A stretch of DNA of 38,304 bases. Source: a virus. A program made the position numbers and the translations under genes. Where the stretch lies: the IMG/VR virus record IMGVR_UViG_3300032284_000577, positions 1 through 38,304 of that record. One strand, given 5' to 3'. The notes beneath the pieces are model-generated. The model was not told the origin of the DNA, made no database searches, and was given only the letters and a program-made list of their open reading frames with translations. Below are positions 15,419 through 27,400 of the stretch, piece by piece (position 1 is the first letter of the stretch; each line of letters begins with the position of its first letter).

Positions 15419-18400
15419 ATGGCTGTTAGACGCACACTTAATTTATTACCAATCATATTCCAAACTGACACGAATAGTAAATTCTTGTCGGCTACATTGG
15501 ATCAACTGGTTGCTGAACCTAATTTAACCACACTGTATGGTTACATAGGTCGCAAATTTTCACCAACGTATAAGAGTGGAGATAGTTACGTCGCTGAACA
15601 CTCAGCCGATAGACAAAACTATCAACTCGAACCCAGTGTGGTTATTAAAAATAATCAAGGTGACATAACATTCTTTGCCAGCTACATTGATTTCTTAAAC
15701 AAATTAAAATACTATGGTGGTTATGTCAATGATCAAAGTAGATTATTTGAAGGTGACTACTATAGTTTTGACCCGCTGATTTCATATGACAAGTTTGTTA
15801 ACTTCAGCCAATACTATTGGTTACCTGATGGTCCTGATGCTGTAGAAGTCAATACCACCGGTGTTGAGTTAAATCTGGTATATGCAGTCACACGCGACAC
15901 AGCTACTAATTCTTACATATTTAAAAACAATGGCATCAGAGACAACAGTATCATCCTAGCTAGAGGTGGTAGTTATCAATTCATCGTCAACCAACCCGGT
16001 GTACCTTTCTGGATACAAAGTGAATTAGGTCTCGGCGGTAATGTGACTGCAACTCCTACATTGAGTTCACGTGGTGTACTTGGTGTAACCAATAATGGTA
16101 TTGATGTGGGTACTATTACATTTAATGTACCATCAGTAACAGCACAGGATCAATTCTTAAGTAATGTGGTCTACAATGTAGATTATGCTACTCCATTGGC
16201 CTATTCAGATTTACAGAATCAAACAGTCAGCCAGTTCCTATCTAATTTTCCACAGTATGGTGGTATCACTGGACAACTTGATGGCAAATACAGTATTTTT
16301 GTCAATCAAGACACTGTGTTGGCTAATCTCGGAGATTCAGCATGGACAGTGCCTGCGGTACAAGCAGACAATCTAGCTAATGTAGTATTAAGTTCCAGCA
16401 TATCAGTAACTGTTGGCAATACAGTTTCTCAAACAACATCTGCTGTATCCTTTACCTTAACTGGAAATATCACAGCCAGTGCTGGATCGTATATCACACA
16501 AACCAGCTCTGGTGCTAACATTGTTATAACTGCTGACGTAGTTGACAGTAATCGAGTACAAGGCATATACAACAGCCAAAATTTAATCAATCAATACGGT
16601 AGTACAGTAACCATTAACGGCACACCAACATTGATTAAACCATTAGTGGTCGGCGATCCTGTGGTGACTACAGCAACATTGTCAGTATACAGAACAGTTT
16701 CTAGTAGCAACAATGTGATAGGAACCTATGCCGATGATAATAAATTTAATATCTATAGTGCTAACTTGATTATCGGCGGAGTACAAACTATCAATGCTGT
16801 TCCTACTAGCATAGTACAAGGTACAGCACTACCAGGATATGACGCAGGTGTACTGGTTCCTAATGAGCAGAGATATCAAGTTTGGCAGATAAAATATATT
16901 GACATAGGTATAGGGGAACCTATCATCAGACTGGTAAATGCTAAGAATATCGCAGTTAATGAAAAAGTCTATATTAGATTTGGTGTAGCCAATGCCAACA
17001 AACAATACTATAAAAATTCAGATGGTTTTTTCTATCCAGTTCCTTTATTGTCAGCACAACTAGACACACTGTGGATACAAGATGGTGTCACCCCTGAGAT
17101 TTATCAAAAGATCAATGTTGTAGAATATCAAGGGTGGAATATCGACATCGAGAATGATGTCGTAGGCCAACAGAATTATACCAGTCCCAACGGCATAGAA
17201 TTTACCACAGGATTAAAAGTCCAATTTGGTGAAGATGTAATCCCACCAAATTATAGAAATAGACAATACTATGTTGAAGGTGTAGGTAGCCAAGCATCTG
17301 GTATACGACTAGTGCCAGTTGAAATACTGGTAACTCCTGAAGCGTATCATGACTATAATACATTAAACTATCCAGGCCAGATATTTCCAGAATACATAAC
17401 CATCAATAGAAGCAGTTTAGATCAAAATGCTTGGTCACGAAATAATCGTTGGTTCCACAGAGATGTCATCACTGCGGCCGCTGGCTACAACGGCACACCT
17501 ATAGTATTAGATCAGGCTCTCAGAGGCCAAAGACCTATCATACAGTTTGATGCTGACATTAAATTAATCAACAATGGTAGAATAGCTAAACTACCTATAG
17601 ATATTTTAGATGATACTATAACTGATGCATTTAGCCAACTAGAAGGTCAAACACTGTCTAGAGCATTCGGCATAGATTTAGTTGATGGTCTACGTGTATT
17701 GTTTGTAAATGACCTTGATCCTTTGGTACGTAATAAGATTTATGTAATAACCCAAGTGCAGTATCTAAATGACAATACCACATTCCCACCCACACCAGTT
17801 GGTCCTTATTATATTAAATTAGTCAAAGCCGATGATGGTGATGCTGTAGCTGATGATGTAGTGACAGTTACGCAAGGTTCTCATAAAGGCAGCCAATGGT
17901 GGTATGACGGAGTCCAATGGAATTCAAGTCAACAGAAAACTGCTGTACAACAAGAACCACTGTTTGAGGTATTTGACAGTAGTGGTAAGAGCCTATTGGA
18001 ATATAATAAATCTACTTTCAAAGGCACAAAAATATTTGGATACTTGAAAAATACTGCCGGAGTCAATGACAAAGTATTGGGATTCCCACTGAGCTATAGG
18101 AACTTTGGTACACAGGGAGATATTGAATTCAGCAATGCCTTCAATGTTGAAACCTTTACTTATGTAGTTGGTCTGCAACAGGTCGTCACACAAAATGTTT
18201 CGATTGGTTTCTTAAAGGTAACCAAAGATAGAGACAATGTCAAATATAAAAATACCTGGCAGAGTGTAGTTGAATCAAGTAAACAGTATCAATTGATTGG
18301 GTATGTTTATAACGGAGTCAGTAATGTATTCCCAATTGATGTGACTCCAAATACAGCAACTTCAATCCCATATTTAAAAGTCTTTAAGAATTATACATAT

Positions 18401-21400
18401 CTTTCTAATTCAGAATGGGTATTGATCAATAATCAGATTAGATTAACTGATGCACAAGAATTTATCGGTGATGGTGTTACTACAACGTTTATTTTAAATA
18501 ATATCAACACTCAATTGGGTGTGGTAGTATTGATCAACGGCACTGCACGTAAGGCAGCAGGATTGTATAGTGTCAACGGTGCAGTATTAACTTTTAAAAC
18601 AGCACCTATTCGCGGAGATATCATTGATACCAGAGTGATATTAAATCCAGCCTTAGGCGATCAGATTGACATACTGGTCTACAGTGATCAAATTAGTAAA
18701 TTAGGTTACTATCAAATACCTACCAATTTAGATTTAAACGCACAAAACATCGACATTGACAAGTTGACATTGGGTCAGATTAGAAATCACCTATCTGCAC
18801 TAGGTCAGAACAGCACCACAGTGACAGGAAATATCATCGGAGACAGTAATCTAAGAGATGTTGATATCAAAGGCCAGGGCGGAACTATACTACAACATTC
18901 AGCACCTATTCCGTATGCTGAATTGTTCCTATTGGATGATCAAGCTAACTTTGTTGATTCTATTAGATTGGCACAACGTGAATATCGTAAGTTTAAAAAT
19001 AAATTCTTAGACTCAGTGATTAATCTCGCTGGAATCAATCCTAGCAAACCAGCTGAGGGTGTTGACTTAATATTAAAAACTATTAACATAGCCAAAAACA
19101 AAGCATTCTCATGGTATTATAGTGATATGATACCATATGGTACACTAAAGAATACTATCAAATATGACATATTTGATCCATTGGTCACTGACTATGAACT
19201 AAGCAGTGTTTTCAATGATCAACAGTTGAGTAATCTTGCAGTGCTGATTTATTTAACTCCAGGATCAGATAGAACAGATGCCATGGGCAATGTTATCTGG
19301 GCAGCTGGTAGCCAACGTCAATTGACAAAATATGTTGATTATACCTTCCGCACTGACCGACCAGCAGTTACTATATCATCAATGATAAATGTTGGCGATG
19401 TGCTGACCATCTATGAATATTCCAACACAGATGGTTGTTACATACCTGAAACACCTACTAAGTTAGGATTGTGGCCAACATATCTTCCACAGATGTTTGA
19501 GGATGATACCTATGAGGCAGCTAGAAAATCTGGTACACCATTATCGGTGATCAGAGGGCATGACGGCAGTATCACCCCTGCATTTGGAGATTACAGAGAT
19601 GATTTCCTGTTAGAATTAGAATTACGTATTTTTAACAATATTAAATTACCTGATACTGGAACATATCAAAACATATATGATGTTATTCCTGGCAAATTTA
19701 GAACCAGTGATTATTCTTTAACTGAAGCCACACAATTAGTCAGCCGAGACTTCCTAAGTTGGGTTGGTAATAATAAATTAGACTACAGCACCAATACAAT
19801 TTTCGATCCTAATGAGCCATTCTCTTGGAACTACAACACATTTGTTGACAGACTTACTGGTGAACGTTTACCAGGCAGCTGGCGTGCATGTTATCAATAT
19901 TTCTATGACACATTCACTCCGCATCTGACACCATGGGAAATGTTGGGATTTGCTACAGAACCAACTTGGTGGACCAGTTATTATGGTCCTGCACCTTATA
20001 CTGGTACTAACAAACTGTTATGGGACGATTTAGAAGCAGGTATCATCAGACAAGGACCGCGTAGTAACGGACAAGATGCTGTCGGTAATTGGATCCCAGG
20101 AGGCGATACACACTTTGCTCGACCAGGTTTAAAATATGTAATACCGATCGATGAAAACGGAAATCTATTAAGTCCTGCAGCAGTGTTGACAGCCAGCTAT
20201 CATGCTGAAAGAGCCGCCGGTGCTTGGGCTATTGGACAATACGGTCCTGTGGAATTTGCTTGGAGAAGAAGCAGCGATTTTCCATTCGCAGTACAACAGG
20301 CCATAGCATTGGCTAAACCTGCAAAATTCTTTGGCCAGTTGATCGACACTTATAATGTATCAAATGAAACTAATCCATTATATGATAATGCGGCCAACAA
20401 TGCTAACCAAATTGGCTCTACGCAATATCTAAACATCATGAATAACCATCATATCAGACAATTGGATATTAACTTCAATGGCGACACAGCCAATGGGTCT
20501 GTATACAGAGGAGCTGGATACATCAACTGGATCGCAGAGTATCTAGTAAATCAAGGAATTAATCCTAGTATAAAACTTAACACATTGATACAGAATTACA
20601 CTGTCAATCTCGCTTATAAAGCCGCAGGTTTTACTGACAAAGGATACTTGAATATTTTAGCGGAACAGAACAGTCCCGGCAGTACCAATGATACTATCGT
20701 GGTGCCCAATGAGAATTACAAGATTTATTTGAATAAATCTGCTCCATTACAGACAATGATCTACAGTGCGGTCATAGTTGAAAAAACTACAAATGGATAT
20801 ACCGTCAGAGGATACGATTTAAATAATCCTTATTTTACTATCATTCCTAGTGAGATCAATAGTAATGCACAAAAAATCACAGTTTTGAATAGAACCGCTA
20901 CGATCTTCCGAGATTATCAAAAGATTAAAATCACTGTACCATATGGTTATGAATTCGTCACTCCTCAACAGGTAGTAGATTTCTTAATCAGCTATGAACG
21001 TTTCTTAATAGGTCAAGGTTGGACATTCAATGACATGGACGATGGTCTTGGCCAGACACGTAATTGGACCTTATCAGCGAAAGAATATTTGTATTGGCTA
21101 CAGCAAGGATGGAAAGCAGGCAGTATCTTGGTATTGAGTCCAGTATCTAACAGTGCTAGTGCTATCAGTTTCAACAGCATCACCGACGGATTAACTGACA
21201 GTCAATACGGCAGCAAGGTACTCGATCAAAATTTTAACATGGTCAAAAATAATGAATATGTTATCATGCGTGGCCCTAATAACTTTACAGTCAGCTTGAA
21301 TACCTCTACCAGCATAGGTTACATTGAACTTGACCTAGTACAATATGAACATGTGTTGTTGTTTGACAATGTTACAGTATTCAATGACATCATATACCAA

Positions 21401-24400
21401 CCAGATTCTGGTAACAGACAGTATCGATTAAAACTCATCGGACAAAAAACTGCAGCTTGGAACGGTAGTTTATCAGCACCAGGATTTATATATAACTCCG
21501 GAGTGGTACAAACTTGGGAACAGGGAGTTGATTACCTGCAGGGAGATTTGGTACAGTTCAAGAGCCAATATTATACTGCATTGAACAGAGTTCCGGCCGC
21601 ATTGACATTTGACTTTACACAATGGAAGCAGATCAACAAGTCACAGATACAAACTGGCCTATTACCTAACTTCAGCACCTTGGGAGCAGAAGGCAAGTCG
21701 TATTATGATTCTTATCCAAACATCGACAATAAAAATCAAATCAACTACAGTCATGGGCTAATTGGATTCCGTCCGAGACAATATCTCAGTGATCTAGGTC
21801 TGACAGAAACCACTCAGATAGAATTTTATAAAGGATTCATCAAACAAAAAGGATCAGCCAACGCAGTTAATCAAATGTTGAAAGCTGTGTTTAATAATCT
21901 AACCAGTGACATTAATTTTTATGAAGAATACGCGGTGCGTATCGGTGAGTATGGTGCGTTAGACAGCAATCCCTATGTTGAAATAGCATTGAATGAAAAA
22001 GCCTATGCTGTTAACCCACAGATAGCACAATTTGTTGGTCAGGTTGATAATAACCAAGGTGATGGAATAACAGTATTCAATAAATCTCAATTGTATAAAT
22101 CAACTGATAGATTTAATGGTAATGTTGCGCTAAACAGAACTCCTTCTAGTAACTACGATGCTGATATTCCAACAGCTGGTTATGTTAATATCAACGATGT
22201 CGATGCAACGATATTTGACATAACAGAATATGCTGATCTTGACAGCATGATCAGTGAAATAGGTAGTGGATATCATATATGGGTAGCCAAAGACTTTACA
22301 CAAAATTGGAATGTTTATCGTGTAACAGAAACTGATAATCAAGTAACCACAGTGGCTAATGCCCTCAATGGATACATTAAAATTACTTCACATCTACCAC
22401 ACGAATTTGCTGTTGGTAATGTATTTGTGGTCAAAAACTTTGATTCTAGATTCAATGGATTCTATCAAGTTGCCACAGTGGTAGACTTGTTCAGTGTACT
22501 GGCGATTTATAATGGTCCCGCAAATAATCTTGCAGGATTCGTCAGCCAAGCTGGATTAGGCATACTGTTCAGACTAGACAGCATGCGTTTCCAATATATG
22601 GAAGACAGTCGTATCTATGGTTTAAATAATCCGCCCAATGGTTGGAAAGTTGGTGACAAGATTTGGATTGACAGCGATGCTGCGACTACATCAGTACAAG
22701 GACAACCTTATAGTCCACAACCAAGCGGCACTTGGAAGGTCTATGTAAAAACACATCCATGGACATCTCTACAGAGTTTAAATAAACTCACATCAGAATA
22801 TTCGCCGACTGATGGATTTGGTACTTCAGTGAGAATGACCTCTGATGGGCTAGTCAGCGTAGTGGGTGCTCCGTATTCTGCTAACACAGGTATAGTGAAT
22901 GTATTCTTAAGAAGCCACGAAGGAACGTTCTCTGAAGCTAAGAGTATAGTTCCTGATGGTGCAAATACTTCAACATTTGGTACTACCGTTGACATCGTAG
23001 TCGATGCTAATCAAACCAGCATATTAGCCACAGGTGCTCCACGCAGTGCATACGGCAACGGATTAGTTTATATCAGTACTAAATCTGTAACTTCTACAAC
23101 ATTCAACACACAACAGATCATCGTAGGTAATACCGCAGATGGGTTTGGCTCAAGCCTAGCATTTAATCAAGATGGTGAATGGTTGTATGTTGGTGCGCCT
23201 AATAATAATCGCGTTTATGTTTACGGATTGAATAGATTTGTTCCTGTACAGAATCAGACAATCAGTGTCAATAACAAGAATGTTATCAACCTCATTGGTA
23301 CATTGACTGCTAATCCAGGTGATCGAATCACGATACCAGCATCTGGTGCTAATGTGTCAGTAATTTATGCACCAGGCAGTTCAAATGTCACAGTAGATAC
23401 CTTAAACGATATAGTGACATCCAATGGAGCTCCGGGTAGTTTTGCAGTCGTTACACTAGATCATTTGGTCACAGCTAATTTAAATTGCAACACTGGATCT
23501 TATCTGTTCCAAACTAGCTCTAATGCAAATATTTTTGTTTATCAGACTGTGATTAACAGCAACACTGTCTATGGCCGGTATATTGATGCTAACGTATTCA
23601 ATACCAGTGGAAATGTTACCATCAACGGTATACAAACAGGATTCATAGTGACCAGCGTTAATGCGGCTAATATCTACCTCAATGGTAATGATACCGGACT
23701 GCATGCTAATCTATTGTACAGTTATTCATTAACTAATAGTGTTTCATTGTCATTTACTCCAGCAGTAACTAATGATCCTAATTCATTGTTGATCAAGAAC
23801 GCATATCAAACATTTATTCCTACGATAGATTATACTCTATCAGGTAGCGTAGTAAACTTCAAAGCAAATCTAGTACAGAGTGATCTTTACATAACTCAAC
23901 AACCTTATTACACTAGATTGGCTAATGTGTCCGGTAATGCAAATAGTCAATTTGGTTATGCTGTCAGTTCTAGTTTTGATGGCGCACAATTGGCCGTTGG
24001 AGCTCCTAATGATTCAGTCGTAGGCGCGGCCAATATATTATTGCCAGGCGCAGGCAGTGTTTGGGTCTATGACAGAGTTATTGAAGCATTTAACAGTACA
24101 GGTTCTACAGATTTCGTAACTAAAAATAACATAGCGGCTGTTTATAAAGTTACCATTGACGGAGTTGAAGTTAATAATTATCGTGTGATTGGCACTAACA
24201 CCATACGTTTTATCACACCTCCTGCATTGGGACATATAATTTTTGTTGAAGTAAATCAATTTAATCTATTAGAAAAACTAATTGGTATTGACAGCTTGAC
24301 TGGTGGATTAACCGCTATCCAAGCCAATGCAGCCTTTGGTACCAGCCTGACTATCTGTAGTAATAACTGTGCGATCTATGTAGGTGCACCTAATTATAAT

Positions 24401-27400
24401 GCTGGCACAGAATACAACAGTGGAGCAGTATGGAAATTCCATAACAGAGGCCGACTATATGGTACCAACACAGGTTATGCTGTTAATCCTAAATTTATAC
24501 CAGGTGATAGTATCCGCTTAAACAACTTTGAAGTCATTGTGGCCAACGTCACTACAGGGAATACACAAGTTGCATCATTAGATGATTTAGTTTCAAATAT
24601 CAATTCAGCAGGCATCTTGGGTGTTACCGCAGTAAATCAAGCTGGGCGTTTGAGACTAAATTCAGATGTCACTGTGGCCAAGGACCAATTACGTATCGTA
24701 TCAGGTATCAAATCAGCTGGCAGCAGTGGAGTATATACAGCTGCTGATCTACGCATATTTGCATTTATGCAGATCATTGTCAATCCGTATCACGCCGCTG
24801 GTGAATACTTTGGTAGCAAAGTTAAATTAGCCAGCAATGCTTACATGTTGGTCATTGGCAGTGGTCAAGGAACCACCAAAGCATTTACTACATTTGACAA
24901 AGACCTCACCACATTCGATGTTAAAACTACTAGACTGTTTGATAAAATACCTAGCAGTGGTAGTGTTTACATTTATGAATTATACGATGATCCACGCAAT
25001 GCAGTAGAACATCCAGGACGTTACGCATTCTGCCAACAAATTGACCCAGGTACACTAATGCCAGGTGCTAAATTTGGTTATAGCTTAGATATCGAATTGC
25101 CTTACATCATAGTCAGCGCACCAGGCGACAGCAGTAATGCTGCAAATTCAGGTGCAGTGTATGTGTTCCAAAATCCAACATTGAAACGTGGTTGGGAACT
25201 GATACGTTATCAACAACCTACAGTTGACATTGACAGTGTGTCTAGGATTTATCTATACAGTAATCAGACCAACACTATATTAGACAGCTTACAATACATC
25301 GACCCAGCAAAAGGTCGCATCCTAGGGCAAGCAGAACAAGAAATTTCATATAAGACTGCTTATGATCCTGCACAGTATAACAGAGGCACCAATGCTGCCG
25401 CTGACATCAATACCAATGTCTATTGGGGCACTGACCAAGTCGGTAAAGTTTGGTGGAACTTAACCAAGGTCCGATACATAGACTATGAACAAGATACATT
25501 GACTTATCGCAGTAAAAATTGGGGACAATTATTCCCAGGTGCGACCATTGAAGTATTAGAGTGGGTAGAAAGCTCAGTATTACCTAATCAGTATGTGCGT
25601 GCTGGTGGAGATGGAGTACCTAAATATGCAGACAACAGTGCTTACGTTGAGATCATACATGTAGACCCAACTACTAATATCATTGGTAGCAAATATTATT
25701 TCTGGGTAGCAAACAAAACCACAGTTGATCCAAACAATGTTACCAGGACCATACCAATTTCAGCAATCGCCGATTATATCGCTAATCCTAAAGGACAAGG
25801 AATTGCCTACGCAGCCATAATCCAAACTAATGCTGTGGCACTATACAATATCGGCCGTTACCTATCAGCTAACAATACTATATTACATCTTGACTATGAT
25901 CTATTACTTAATACCAATATCATACATAGTGAATATGAACTGTTACAAAAAGGAAATCCTAATGCCGCACTGCCAACAAAGATCGTTAATAAGTTAATAG
26001 ACAGTCTTTCGGGCATAGATACTTTTAACAGTACCGTTCCTGATCCTACATTGAGCCTGGCAGACCGTTACGGTATCAGCCTAAGACCAAGACAAAGCAT
26101 GTTTGTTGACAGATTGACTGCGGTTAAAGAAATGATTACCTATGTTAACAGTGTGTTTGCTGTTAATCCTGTGGCTAAAGAGTTTAACCTAACACAGATG
26201 TTGGCCGAAGAACCTCCTCCAGTAGTATCTACAGGCGTGTATGACTATGCTCTAGGACGTCTAGTACCGATCGGTCAATCAGTGGCAGTAGATTCAGATT
26301 TGGCTTACCTTGATGCTAACATTTTACCAACAGGTTACAAAGTATTAGTATTAGATGACACCACCCAAGATGATCTTTGGGTCATATACCAATTGAGTGC
26401 TGTAAAGACTTGGGAAATTTATCGTGTACAATCTTACAAGACTAAACTATATTGGGAGTACGCTGATTGGTATTACACAGGATATGATGCTACGACCAAA
26501 CCAACTTTTGCTGTAGAAACTACAGTTGATGCACTGAAACTTGGAGCTGTCGCTGGTAGTATCATCAAGATCAACAATGCCACTGGTGACGGTACTTGGC
26601 AATTGGTAGTGGTCAACAGTGACAAGACATTTACTCCAGTAGGCATACAAAATGGTACTATACAATTAAATTCTTCGTTGAGCAATTATATAGATAATCA
26701 ACTAGGATTCGATAATCAAGAGTTTGATACAAATAGATATGACCAAAATCCTAATCTAGAATTAAGATCTATCATTGCCGCATTAAGAGATGACATTTTT
26801 GTCAACACCTTGCAGGGCAAGTTCAACGATTTATTCTTTGTGATGATCAATTATCTATTCACAGAACAAAAATATGTAGATTGGATCTTCAAATCAAGTT
26901 TCATCAGCGTGCTACACAAATTAAGAACATTGAGTCAGTTCCCAAGTTACGTACAAGACAATCAAACTTACTATCAAAGTTATATTGACGAAGTTAAACC
27001 TTACAGAACTAAAGTACGCGAATACCTAATTGATTATACTGGTTCTGATTCATTTGATGGAACAGTTACAGACTTTGACTTACCTGCGTTCTACGATACC
27101 ACACTCGGCACAGGAATATTCCGTAGCCCTAGTGGTGAAGATGGTTATGCTGACAGTGATTTAGCATTATGGCAAATGTTCCCATATAACCAGTGGTACA
27201 ATAATAGGAATTTAGAAATTGGGTATATCGTAGTAGATAACACAGGCTATGGATATACTATTCCTCCAGTGGTTACTATATTAACCAGCCAAGGAAAACC
27301 TACCACTGCTACAGCAATAGCTGTCTTAGATCCTACTACAGGGTCAGTGGTATCAATCAAAGTAACTAATCCCGGCAAAGGATTTGCCTTAACTCCTCAG

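Noticed and set aside
22811-25177. FG-GAP units as calcium-binding DxDxDG loops
   Set aside because: The loops read SDG, QDG or FDG without the full DxDxDGxxD set, so calcium binding as in integrins is not supported.
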